Source: Paramecium sonneborni (Eukaryota; Ciliophora; Oligohymenophorea; Peniculida; Parameciidae). From it: a DNA stretch of 64,000 nt. Made by a program: the position numbers and the translations under genes. Each line of letters starts with the position of its first letter. Within the stretch, counting starts at the first letter, position 1. Below, piece by piece: positions 13,957-25,391 of this stretch. Below the pieces are notes generated by a model. The model searched no databases and was not told where the DNA came from. It worked only from the letters and a program-made list of their open reading frames with translations. The DNA lies in contig CAJJDN010000047.1 in NCBI GenBank assembly GCA_905182985.1, positions 269,522-333,521 of the forward strand, in the 5' to 3' direction.

Positions 13957-14595
13957 CCTTAAATTGTTATCAATATTTAATTTACATATTTATATTAATT
14001 AAATTTGATATCGACTAATAAAAATTAAATTATATATTAAATAATTGAATACCTATGGTTTTAATAAGGAAATAGCTGGGTTTGCTTTTTTTTATTTTAT
14101 TTTTATTTTATTTTTATGTATATTTTGAGAACATTACCATAAATTTTTTGTATCAAAATTGTTTGTTTATTATCTCTTTATATTGAATTCATTTATAAAA
14201 AATGGTATGATTTGATTTCGACAAAAATTTAAGCCTTAAAATCTTAATAAATTATAAAATAAAGGAAGATAAAATATAATAATTGCATAATTAATTTCAT
14301 AGGTATGATTATTTTCATCAATTTAATCATTATATATTAATCAAAATAGTTTTGACATACAAATTCTTATTTCATTTTTTAAATTCGGTACTAAATAGAA
14401 AAAGAAGATAACGTCATTTAATTGAATCAAATAATTTTCAAATTTTTTTTTTAAAATAAAAATGTTAGAAACCTTAATAAAGAATTAGAGATGGAGATAA
14501 AATTGTCATATTCTAAATTCTTGTATTGTAAAAAATAAAATTAGATTTTTTACTTAAAATTATTCATATAATGATTTAAAAAATATATAAAATAA
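13957..14595. other. Intergenic, no gene seen
   Basis: Extremely AT-rich with long A and T runs (for example around 14080-14120 and 14430-14460). No conserved protein segment was found in either strand. Confidence 0.55.
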
Positions 14596-15165
14596 TCATC
14601 CCAAACTTGATTTCTTTGCTAAATGTATTTTGGTATAAGAGTCATTTCTTTTATTTGGTTTTTTAAAGGGTTAAGGACTTAAAATGCTTTTTGAGTTTTC
14701 TTTTAATTTTTCTTTGTTAATGTTCTGTTAAGGACTAGTAAAAGGTTTGAATGGACAGTTTTATATTTCTTAATTAATTTTACATTGATTTTTGACTTTG
14801 TTAGTTTGTTTTATCTAATTTAACCATCTTATTTATCTTTAATAAAATTCTTCTTTTTTTATTGGAACTAAATGATGAGATGTATGTTTGATAGCCATTT
14901 TTTCCATAATTTTATCAACACTAGGAACTTATTTATTTGCAAAATAATTTCGAGGGCTTGAACGTGCGGAAGATTTGAATCCATTTTATGATTGATTGAT
15001 AACATTCAAATCTAATGGCATAAATATTTTGGATTTTTATCTCTCTTTTTAAGCTTGTAAAAGATTGGAAAAGTTTTAGAAATGCTAATTTAATGGCGTT
15101 GAATTAGTCTATTAATGTGCATTTTCTTCTTCCCCTATTATAGCATAATCATGTATGAACTACAT
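14596..15165 (-). CDS. Unknown 189-residue basic protein
   Basis: Intronless frame from ATG (reverse of 15163-15165) to TGA (reverse of 14596-14598). Starts MQFIHDYAIIGEEENAHQQ. The middle is Ser/Arg-rich (FKSSARSSPRNYFANK) and the C-terminal half is Lys/Asn/Pro-rich with short repeated proline dipeptides (NCPFKPFTSPQQ, SPQPFKKPNKRND). No membrane segment. Probably disordered; family not recognised. Tandem with the next minus-strand gene, whose stop is 54 bp away. Confidence 0.6.
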
Positions 15166-15219
15166 ACAAAAATATTTTAACAACTATTATTTTTATATAT
15201 AAAATTTTATGTTTTATGT

Positions 15220-15627
15220 TCATTAAGATAGTATTTTTTCAAGTTCCTCAAGATCATCAAATTCATGTTTGAGAGGAAGTTTATCAAGCCAAGCATCTTA
15301 TTATTTCTAACTTTTCGATTCTTATTTGTTGTTAGTATTGTTTAAATTTGTAAAATCCAAAATAGAATGGTTGTCATTTTCATCAAGAAGAATCATGGAT
15401 TCCTCATAAAACTTTCTTCTCTTAGGTTAATCTAATTAATCTAAGAACTATTCTAATTCATCTATAAAATCTTAATCATTAACTATGGTTTTCTTTATTG
15501 GAGGTCCTGGGTTATATTTACTCATTAGGTCTAATAGATTTATATAATTTATGCTTTCGTTAATTCTACTTTGGTTAACCAAAGAATGAAGTAACAAATT
15601 ATTTTAAGTTTCATCTTAATCTCCCAT
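15220..15627 (-). CDS. Unknown 135-residue acidic protein
   Basis: Intronless frame MGDQDETQNNLLLHSLVNQ... to DDLEELEKILSQ. It has an acidic, helical middle (DQDFIDELEQFLDQLDQPKR) and a conserved-looking block KYNPGPPIKKTI. The N-terminal MG could be acylated but lacks the usual small residue pattern. It lies only 26 bp downstream of the tubulin glycylase start-to-stop unit on the same strand. No family recognised. Confidence 0.6.
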
Positions 15628-15653
15628 TATATATAATATTAATTAATTAAAAA

Positions 15654-17882
15654 TCACCCTTTAACTTTCTTAATTTTTTTTCCCTCCAAACATAAATTTA
15701 ATCCAACAGATGCAGGCTTTTCTAATACAGATTTAGCTTTATATATTCTTTTAAATTTTCCTGTATCACATTTCTTATCATTTTCTCTATCAATAATTAC
15801 TTTAATTAAATCTTCTGAAACTTGTTTGACTAATTTTTCAGTAACATGCTGAATATAATATTATTTTATATACTGTAGAATATGAAAAGTCTGGACTACT
15901 ATTAATTTCGATCAACCAAACATGAAATTTATCATCAATCATAAAATCATAACCTATAATCTCATGTGAATTTTTTCTTTATTCTACTTGATCTTAAACA
16001 CTTTATAATGACCAAATGATTGCTTATTCAATTTAAGGTCTAATGATTTCCATAAAGTTTACTTAATGAGTTTTCTAAGATAATTTCAAATTATACTACC
16101 ATTAAATAATCACTAAATTATTCTTAATTCCACATGTTTCCTTCAATATCTGATTTATAGAAATTTTCTCCTTTTTTTTAAATAGAATTATTAGTTAAAT
16201 GAGACATTTTATTTTCTAAATCTTTAGGATCATATTCTTCAGCTGTAAAACGAAGATAAGCTTCATCATAAATCCAAATAGTTAAAGGATTCCAATCAGT
16301 AATTAAAACCCATTATCTAATATCCATTTTTTTTCCAAGAACAATTAATGGTTTTTCTATATATTTTTAAATAATCCATTAAGCTCCTTTAGATGCAACA
16401 TGATCTTCAATTTCAACTAGATTTTTATAACATTGAATTCCTCTTCCTCTTGATAATCCAGCTGGTTTTACAATCCAAATATTTTCAACTCCATTTAAAT
16501 AGTATTAAGGAAAACGATTTTTAAATTATTATCTTAAATAGAATAAAAAATTACAAGATATCGATAATTTATTATGTAAATTCATCTACATCTTGAATTT
16601 TATCTTCCTATTCTTTTTCTAATTTATTTTTTTTCTTTTTTTTTAAAGTTTTAAGTTCCCCAATTTTAGCCAACCAAGCTTAGTGTTTTTTTTAAGCTAA
16701 TGCTTAAACATTTAAATCATCTTTAGAAAGTATATCCCATTCTTTCTATGTAATGACAGCAGTCTACTTTTATTAATCAATTAATTCATTAATATCTTAT
16801 AATATTTTTCTACATACTGACAATGCTATAATAGCTTAAGGTTTAATTTTTTCAATTAAATTTGCATCTTATTTTTTAAATAAATGTACATACATTTTTA
16901 AGATAGCTTCAGCCTAAATAGTTAATCATATTTACTTTAGATAATTTAAATTCTTCTCTAAAATTAAAAAAATCTTCTTCATCAGACAAATCAAATGCTC
17001 TTGGATAGAATGCATTCTTATCAACATTATTAAACCATATCAAATTATTCAAAGACTTACATAATCCAACTTTAGTAGTTAAACATATCATCTTAGCAAA
17101 ATGATTAACTATTTAAAAGTCTTATAAATTATTATAATCTATTTCTGAATTGTGTAATGTGAATTTGAAATCAAAACATGGACTTCCAGTATCTGGATTC
17201 TTTACCCAACCTCTTTATTATAATGCTTTTGCTATATCACCATAACCACCAACTATTATGAACACTTTAACCGCATCATCTATACGTTATTTCTTTTTCC
17301 ATTATTTCAAGTCTGTAATAAATGGATATTTCTTCAATTTAACTTTCTAAGTATCTTAATCATCTGATCCACTATCTTATTCTAATAAATCATCTTTAGT
17401 AACAAATTATGCCACTTCAGACAATTAATTTAACACTTTCTATTTTACACTTTATTTTATAATCTCTTATCTTTAAATCATTTCTTCTTTCTTTTATTTT
17501 TCTTATATTTATCTTGTCTTTATAGATTCCAAATATCTTTTTATACATTTATTACACTTACTATTTCTATTTCTCTTATATTCTTATCTTTTATTCCTGC
17601 ATTAAATCCTCTTTTTTTTAACTTGATTATCTATTCTTGCTTGATTCTGGAGTATTGATACTTGGTAATGACACTTATTATTTGATTTCTTTCTACTCTT
17701 CTTTCACATATCGAGATTTCAATTTAGCTACCAAATCTTATTTTCTCTTTTAAGAGATCTCTCTCTCTTCTAACTCTCTCATTTTCTTCTCTCTTAATTA
17801 TGCAATAATGTCCTAACTTTTAATTATATATATTTACTAAATTACGAGTATGAAAGTCTTTTTTTGTATTTTATTCATCCAT
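15654..17882 (-). CDS. Tubulin glycylase, TTLL3-type
   Basis: Predicted 694-residue tubulin-tyrosine-ligase-like enzyme. The coiled, charged N-terminal region is followed by TTLL3-type signatures: [35 protein letters not shown] and [10 protein letters not shown]. The ATP-grasp core follows: [43 protein letters not shown] and [20 protein letters not shown], so nucleotide- and metal-binding residues appear intact. Six introns (25, 25, 22, 22, 25, 25 nt) give a length divisible by three. TTLL3/8 enzymes start glycine side chains on tubulin, mainly in cilia; in ciliates they are multi-copy and affect axoneme assembly. Confidence 0.88.
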
Positions 17883-18285
17883 TTAATAATTTTACTTATA
17901 TAATATTACTATTTCTTTATTTTCTCATTTACATTCATTAACATTTTCAAATTAATTTATAACATTTTATTTTCCATCACATTATCTATTATGATAATAT
18001 TGAATTTTTTAAATCAAAATTTTTATTTGTAAGAATTCAAAACTAAATATTTTCAATCAAAATATCTTGATTACACATTGATTATATGAGATAATACATG
18101 AAAATATCTAATTGACTTGTTATAAATAGTTTCTTTTATTTAAATCACTTTCTAGCTATATTTTAATCTTAAAAAATATACCAAATTCCAATAATCAATA
18201 GCATAAATATATAGTTTGGAAATTAAGAAATTCATAAAATTTCGAATAATATATGGATAAATTAAGATTATGATAAAAAATTAGT

Positions 18286-18702
18286 ATGACTAATAAAGAT
18301 TAAAAATTAATTAAAAATGTTGATAACTACTATTATTGGAAAAGATTTTGTACTGATATTTGCCACCTATGATTCATAAAATAATTAGAATAATTCTTTG
18401 AAGATTTAATTGGTATTATGATTAATAAATAATGTAGAAATAAACTAATTATAAGTAATTTATAAATATAATAGATAATTAAATCCTCAAATCATGAATA
18501 AAATCATTCTAATTATAAGTTGAGCAAGCAAATTAAGTAAATGAATAATTTTATACAATAAATAGAATATTTAATGATCTATTCATAACAAATATCTGAT
18601 TTTTCATTACTGGAATTTTAGTTAAATATATTATATATATCATTTGATATAATTACTATCTTTAATAAAGAATATATAAATTTGAATGAGTCATAAATTT
18701 GA
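18286..18702 (+). CDS. Possible small gene interrupted by one TGA
   Basis: One frame of 139 codons from ATG 18286-18288 to TGA 18700-18702 is broken only by TGA 18370-18372. Start reads MTNKDQKLIKNVDNYYYWKR. A 39-nt GT...AG segment, in frame, spans the TGA and would join WKRF to QQFFEDLIGIMINKQ. Composition is very AT-rich and there is no recognisable domain, so chance or a relic is possible. The rest of 17883-18961 holds nothing else I can support. Confidence 0.25.
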
Positions 18703-18961
18703 TTAATTATATAGATAGATAAAATATTAGTTAACAAAAATGAATAATAATTGTAATATGAATTATATTGATTATTGTTAATATTGAGATAAAATTTATT
18801 AATACATTTATATCTAAAGAGAGAAATGAACTTAGGGAACATTCAAATGAAATTTATGGTAATTAAGCTGTTTAGGTTGATAAGGATAAGAATGGCAAGG
18901 TAACTTGAGTAATTTGTAAGATCAGATTAATGAAAATATATTATGTTCTTATTTATAATAA

Positions 18962-19640
18962 TCATGCTTGATTTGTGTATTCTTTTTGAACAACAACTTT
19001 GAATTCATCCCAACTTAATGATCCATCTTTATCTTTATCAGCATATTCAACCATTTCTCTTAATTCTTAATCTGTATATCTTTCTGAAACCAAATCATTT
19101 ATTCTTTTGAAATCCTCGTAAGTTACTTTACCTTATCCAGAGGAATCAAACTCCTAATATAATTTTTCAAGCACTTATTCATCTTCTATTGTACTAATTT
19201 AGTAAATAAATAAAAATACCCTGAGAATCCAAAAATGTTAAGAAATTCTTCAAAATCTATTAAGCTAGATCCATCTTAATCAAGATCTTGAATCATGTTC
19301 ACTATTTCTTCTGCTGATTATTCCATTCCTAATGCTATGATGGCATTTTTCATTTCATTTGGACTAAATTAAGATACAAATATTACGAAATAGATCCGCT
19401 CTTGTCATCATCAAAGATGTCAAAGCATTCTTTTATTTTTAATACTTCTTCCTTGCTAAGTCCTGGTTTAACATATTTGGATGGATCAAATCCACTTTAT
19501 TGTGGTTGAACAGGTTATTAAACTGGAGCAGGAGCTTTACCTTTAGCAGGTGCTGGAGCAGGAGCAGGAGGTTGATTTTTAGATACTTATTACTATGTTG
19601 GTTAAGCTGCTGATGTTTATCTGGATTGATTTCTACTCAT
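18962..19640 (-). CDS. Four-EF-hand calcium-binding protein (centrin/calmodulin-like)
   Basis: Predicted 209-residue protein with a Gln/Ala/Pro-rich N-terminal tail (including PPAPAPAPAKGKAPAP) and four EF-hands: FDDDKSGSISPNE, DLDQDGSSLIDFEE, FDSSGQGKVTYED and ADKDKDGSLSWDE. Loops 1, 2 and 4 have good calcium ligands; loop 3 is weaker (Ser-Ser-Gly). Introns of 23 and 26 nt, the first inside EF-hand 1, give a length divisible by three. The N-terminal extension plus four EF-hands resembles centrins of the ciliate infraciliary lattice. The 5' end is copied at 20639-20750 by the assembly duplication. Confidence 0.85.
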
Positions 19641-21085
19641 TTATTTTAAAAATAAAATTAAGGATACACAAACTTATCACTATTATATTATTATTTTAAT
19701 ATTCTTCTTTCTTTTAGAATTATTTATTCATCATTCATCTATTAGTTTACATCTTACCATTTCCATTTACCTTCTCTAATTTTCTAAAACGGAATATATT
19801 CATAATTATTATTACAAGTTTTATCAATATAATCTAAATTATATATAACTGATTCTTACTAATCAAATAAGTAGGAATAATATCATTTTATTATTATTTT
19901 AGTTAAAATATTCAAATCATATTTTTATGGTATCAAAACATATAATAAATATTTGTAAAATTACATCAGATTGAANNNNNNNNNNNNNNNNNNNNNNNNN
20001 NNNNNNNNNNNNNNNNNNNNNNNNNNNNNNNNNNNNNNNNNNNNNNNNNNNNNNNNNNNNNNNNNNNNNNNNNNNNNNNNNNNNNNNNNNNNNNNNNNNN
20101 NNNNNNNNNNNNNNNNNNNNNNNNNNNNNNNNNNNNNNNNNNNNNNNNNNNNNNNNNNNNNNNNNNNNNNNNNNNNNNNNNNNNNNNNNNNNNNNNNNNN
20201 NNNNNNNNNNNNNNNNNNNNNNNNNNNNNNNNNNNNNNNNNNNNNNNNNNNNNNNNNNNNNNNNNNNNNNNNNNNNNNNNNNNNNNNNNNNNNNNNNNNN
20301 NNNNNNNNNNNNNNNNNNNNNNNNNNNNNNNNNNNNNNNNNNNNNNNNNNNNNNNNNNNNNNNNNNNNNNNNNNNNNNNNNNNNNNNNNNNNNNNNNNNN
20401 NNNNNNNNNNNNNNNNNNNNNNNNNNNNNNNNNNNNNNNNNNNNNNNNNNNNNNNNNNNNNNNNNNNNNNNNNNNNNNNNNNNNNNNNNNNNNNNNNNNN
20501 NNNNNNNNNNNNNNNNNNNNNNNNNNNNNNNNNNNNNNNNNNNNNNNNNNNNNNNNNNNNNNNNNNNNNNNNNNNNNNNNNNNNNNNNNNNNNNNNNNNN
20601 NNNNNNNNNNNNNNNNNNNNNNNNNNNNNNNNNNNNNNCAGGAGCTTTACCTTTAGCAGGTGCTGGAGCAGGAGCAGGAGGTTGATTTTTAGATACTTAT
20701 TACTATGTTGGTTAAGCTGCTGATGTTTATCTGGATTGATTTCTACTCATTTATTTTAAAAATAAAATTAAGGATACACAAACTTATCACTATTATATTA
20801 TTATTTTAATATTCTTCTTTCTTTTAGAATTATTTATTCATCATTCATCTATTAGTTTACATCTTACCATTTCCATTTACCTTCTCTAATTTTCTAAAAC
20901 GGAATATATTCATAATTATTATTACAAGTTTTATCAATATAATCTAAATTATATATAACTGATTCTTACTAATCAAATAAGTAGGAATAATATCATTTTA
21001 TTATTATTTTAGTTAAAATATTCAAATCATATTTTTATGGTATCAAAACATATAATAAATATTTGTAAAATTACATCAGATTGAA
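19529..21085. repeat. Perfect 447-nt direct repeat flanking a 663-N gap
   Basis: Bases 19529-19975 reappear at 20639-21085 (offset 1110), with Ns at 19976-20638 between. The sequence before the gap is the same as that after it, so the gap is probably not missing sequence but a mis-sized overlap of two contig ends. It contains the 5' end of the EF-hand gene and its upstream region. Confidence 0.9.
20639..20750 (-). pseudogene. Truncated copy of the EF-hand gene 5' end
   Basis: Identical to 19529-19640: the first 37 codons of the EF-hand gene, cut by the N gap. Best read as an assembly duplicate. The long open frame that seems to run through the Ns on the + strand is meaningless. Confidence 0.85.
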
Positions 21086-21172
21086 AAATACAATATTTAG
21101 AAGAATATAATTTTTAAGATGTTACTTTTAAAAATTTGATAAATATAAAGAAATTATTAAATAATTTTGTAT

Positions 21173-22120
21173 ATGCAAAGATAATTAAGAATTGCTACTA
21201 GATCTTCAGCCTTAGCAATGGCTTAAACAAATTATGTGATAAGTGAATTAAAATAAGAATGTGAGATAATAAAGGTATCAAATGAGGTTGGGGATGTAAA
21301 TTTGTAAGATCCTTTATATAAAATGCCTACAGTTGGTGTATTTACAAAGCAGGTAGAATAGTATTTGTAAGTTTTTATAAGTAAATATAATAGACTTGAA
21401 TAAAAGGCAGATGTTGCAGTACACTCTTTGAAAGATTTACCAACAATAATAGATAATGAATTGTATTTAGCTGCATATACAAAATTTGAATAAAGAGGAG
21501 ATGTGGTGTTATTGAATAAAAAATATAATTACAAGAGCTTAGGTGAATTACCTGATGGATTTAATGTGGGTACATCATCACTAAGAAGAATAGCTACAAT
21601 TAGAAATAGATATCCAAAATTAAATTTAATTAATATTCGAGGAAATTTAAATACTAGAATTTAGAAGCTTGATGAAGGATAATATGATGCTATAATTCTA
21701 GCAAAAGCAGGAATTTTAAGATTAGGTTTAGCTGATAGAATTTCTTTTGATTTAGAGGAAAAAGAATTCTTATATGCACCAGCATAAGCAGCTTTAGGAA
21801 TTTAATGTAGAAAAGATGATTTGGAAACAATAGATAGATTAAAAGTTTTAAATGATGTTGATGCTTAAAAGAGATGTGTAGCTGAAAGAATGTTTCTTAA
21901 TTAATTAGAAGGAGGATGTAGATTACCAATTGCTGTTTACAGTGAATGTAGAGAAGATGGAACAGTTTACATCAAAGGCAGAGTTTTAGCTGTTGATGGA
22001 ACTTAAGTCATTGAGGATGAAGCTATCGATCATTTTGAAAAAGTAGGATAGATATTATGTTAAAAAATTCAGGTTCTTGGAGGAGTGGAATTAATTAACA
22101 GCTTAAAATAATAAAAATGA
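21173..22120 (+). CDS. HMBS: Porphobilinogen deaminase (hydroxymethylbilane synthase)
   Basis: Predicted 306-residue enzyme that joins four porphobilinogens into hydroxymethylbilane in haem synthesis. Recognised motifs: [14 protein letters not shown] at the N-terminus, [13 protein letters not shown] with the catalytic Asp, [51 protein letters not shown], and [10 protein letters not shown] carrying the Cys that holds the dipyrromethane cofactor. One in-frame 27-nt intron lies inside the QYLLEQKAD stretch. Start ATG 21173-21175 gives a protein with no obvious targeting peptide, so it is probably cytosolic. Confidence 0.96.
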
Positions 22121-22291
22121 GGTTTTTATAAAATATAACATATCTAAATATGACTCATTTAAACTTATTTGAATATGGACTTATTTTATTCATTGTAAAG
22201 TAATCATTTGCATAATTGGTTTCCTTACAAAGTTTTCTAGGATAAGTGAATTTTGATGGAGATAGACTATGAGAATTCTAAAAAGAACTAG

Positions 22292-22741
22292 TCAATATTT
22301 TACAACTGAATGCCATCCTAGTTCTTAATTAGAAGTCTATGGAAATTGATATTTCTAACGAGGAGTTCTATTCATTGTATTTAATTTATCAATGATATCC
22401 TCTAATCTATAAAAAACTATTATATTACTTTCTAAAGGTGGTGAATCATCTGTTATTTAATTTACATCAAATGCTGGTTTTTATACAGCCCCTGTTTTTT
22501 CAAGATGCTTTTATAACATGATGCTATTATTTGGTTTTTCTTAGATTATGTATACTAGCATTTATAACAGTTGTATATACATTTGTGTGGATTGATTGTA
22601 AAATGTTCATATACTTTAAGATGCTAATTCTCTTTCCTTACAGCCTCTTACCATATTTTCATTTCCTATATTTATAAATATAATTACAGCTACTGGACTA
22701 CGATCTCTCTTGTTATTTTTTCCAGCATCTTACTTTGCCAT
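22292..22741 (-). CDS. CFAP144/FAM183-like ciliary protein
   Basis: Small protein (about 130 residues) with the family pattern: basic N-terminus (MAKQDAGKNNKRDRSP), WQEAVRKENQHLKVYEHFTI, NPHKLYIIQEKPNN, a variable middle, then RTPRQKYQFPQTSNQELGWH near the end. CFAP144 family members are small ciliary axoneme-associated proteins with a similar NP-hK-L...KP block and a C-terminal P-T-x-x-QE-GW motif. Two introns (22 and 26 nt) are required. Its start codon is only 18 bp from the divergent start of the Lon gene. Identification rests on remembered family pattern, so moderately sure. Confidence 0.6.
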
Positions 22742-22759
22742 TATTTATTATATTAATAA

Positions 22760-25249
22760 ATGAAAAAGATTAATGTTTTTGTCGTTCCTATCCATGGAAC
22801 TGTACTTTACCCCTATCAGAATTTAAAACTGAGACTAACAGAATTACAGTTCTATGATGCAAAAGTGAATAACAACTATGTAGCTATAATACCTGTGGTT
22901 GACCAACAAATGGATGGAATTCAAAAGATTTAAAGATTTAGCTAATATGGTACTTTAGTGCGTCTTACAAGTGAAGACTATACGTATTTATCTAATTAAA
23001 TTATATAGTGTCTATGCATCTAATAAAATTTATCAAGCATTTTCATTTGCTAGAATCAAAATAGATTCAATTATAAAATCTACTCCATACTATATGGTTT
23101 CAGCTGAAGTCTTAAGTGATGAAATAGTTGATGAATAAGCACTGTGGAATACTTAAATGATTGATAATTTGAAAGATCTAGCAAAAGTAAGAATTATAGA
23201 TAAAATAGTAATATCTAGAATAATTCTAAATGAATCCAAGTCCTTAATTTTTATAAATAATACAAGAAGAAAAGAATATAAATAAATTGTTCTTTATTAT
23301 AGCAAGCAATGCTGATTTACCATATAATTAGAAACTTAAACTCTTATAAATTGATGATCATAAAATAAAGATCAATCTATTGATTTAATATTTGAAAACT
23401 AAAGTTGAAGAATTTGCTTAAACAAAAGCTCTAGAATAAAAAGTATCTAAAGAGCTTATGCAATAAATGTCTAAATAGGTTGTTAAATCTAATAATATTC
23501 CAGCAAATTTGCCAGGATTTCCATATTAAAAATAAAAGAATAATGATATTGAAAAATTACAAGCTAAAATAAAAGAAGCAAATCTACCAGAACATGTTAG
23601 AGAGATAGTTGAATAGGAAATGTAAAAGATAGAAAAAGGATCTATGGGTGTTGATTCTAATGTAACAAGGAATTATATTGATTTAATACTATAATTACCA
23701 TGGAATTAATAGGTTGAAGAAACATTAAGTATTGATAAATGTAAAGAAACACTTGATGCTGATCATTTTGGATTAACTAAAGTAAAAGAGAGAATATTAT
23801 AATTCTTGGCTGTTAAAAAATTAAGAAAAGAAAGAAAAGTAGTTGATTCTAATGGTTAAGGATCAATTATTTGTTTCTTTGGTCCTCCCGGAGTTGGTAA
23901 AACATCACTTGGCCAAAGTATTGCTAAATCTTTAAATCGTCCCTTTTATAGAATTGCCTTAGGAGGAGTATCAGATGAAGCATAAATTAGAGGTCATAGA
24001 AGAACTTATGTTGGTGCATTTCCAGGATCTTTTATTTAAGCTATCAAAAAAGTCAAATGCAAAAATCCTGTTATTTTATTAGATGAAATTGATAAATTAA
24101 CATCTAATCATAGAGGAGATCCCAGTTCTGCTTTATTAGAAGTTTTAGACCCTGAATAAAATAATCATTTCATGGATAATTATTTGAATATTGAATTCGA
24201 TTTAAGCAGTGTCTTATTTATAGCTACAGCTAATCAATTAGAAACTATTCAACCAGCATTAAGAGATCGTTTAGAATTAATTGAAATTGTAGGTTATACT
24301 GTTAAAGAAAAAGTAGCTATTGCTAATAATTATTTGATACCTAAGTAACTTTAAAAAAATGGTTTATTAAACGAATAAGTTACGATACCTTAAGAGATTA
24401 TTCATTCAATAATAAAATAATATACAGGTGAAGCAGGTGTTAGATAATTAGAGAGAGTAATAGCTAAGATTTATAGAAATATTGCTTTAAAATATATAAC
24501 AGATCAATAGAATTTTAAAACAATAGTAGTGGATTAAGATAGTTTGATAGAAATATTAGGTCCATCAATTCATTCTGATAAGCATACTACTCCTGTTATA
24601 TAAATTCCAGGAGTATGCAAAGGATTAGCATGGACTCCAGCAGGAGGAAAAGTATTAATAATTGAATCAGTGAAAATGGAAGGAAAAGGCAAATTTGAAA
24701 TAACTGGTATGTTAGGAGATGTAATGAAGGAAAGCGTAAGAACAGCAATTGGATGGATAAAAGCATATTGGCCTTAAATAAAATTATTAAGTAAAACAAA
24801 TTAACATGTTAATTTTGATACTCTTGATATTCATGTATTCTTTTATTATTAGTAATATAGATTCATTTTCCTGCTGGTGCTACTCCAAAAGATGGGCCAT
24901 CTGCAGGAGTGGCTATAACAACTGCAATAGTATCATTACTTACAGGTTTAAAAGTGAAAAATGACATTGCTATGACAGGTGAAATTACTTTGACAGGCAG
25001 AGTGTTACCAGTGGGAGGAATAAAAGAAAAAATTCTTGGAGCTTTTGAAAGTGGAATCTTTAGGTATAGATTTAAAAATATTTTAGTGTCATTATTCCTC
25101 ATAGGAATAAGGCTAATTTAGTGGATATAGAACCTGAAATAAAGGAAAAAATGTCTATTCATTTAGTGAAAACTATAGATTAAGTGCTTCAGATTGCATT
25201 AGAAGGGAATGGTCCTAATTTCAAAATGATCAATTTAGCTAATTTATGA
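22760..25249 (+). CDS. Lon ATP-dependent protease, probably peroxisomal type
   Basis: Predicted 797-residue Lon with the N-terminal substrate domain ([20 protein letters not shown]), AAA+ domain with Walker [10 protein letters not shown], Walker [10 protein letters not shown], sensor GYT, and the serine protease domain with nucleophile in [10 protein letters not shown] and catalytic Lys in GGIKEK. Four introns (25, 22, 26, 23 nt) give a length divisible by three. There is no mitochondrial presequence before the Lon N-terminal domain, and the protein ends in ...NLANL; the tripeptide ANL also ends mammalian catalase, a known peroxisomal signal. A peroxisomal LONP2-type enzyme is therefore likely but not proven. 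Confidence 0.94.
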
Positions 25250-25391
25250 AACATTCAGTTTAATATCATTATAAAATACATAGATTATAATCAAAATTTA
25301 TACTTAAATATATTTAAGGCAATAAGAAAAATACGTCATATTAGTTCGTATAAAAGTGTGTCACTAAGTTGAACAAGCATTTTATAAAATA

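Noticed and set aside
19971..20723. 250-residue + strand ORF through the Ns
   Set aside because: It is made almost entirely of Ns and antisense of the EF-hand gene.
24596..25102. Minus-strand ORFs inside Lon
   Set aside because: Antisense shadows of the conserved Lon coding sequence.
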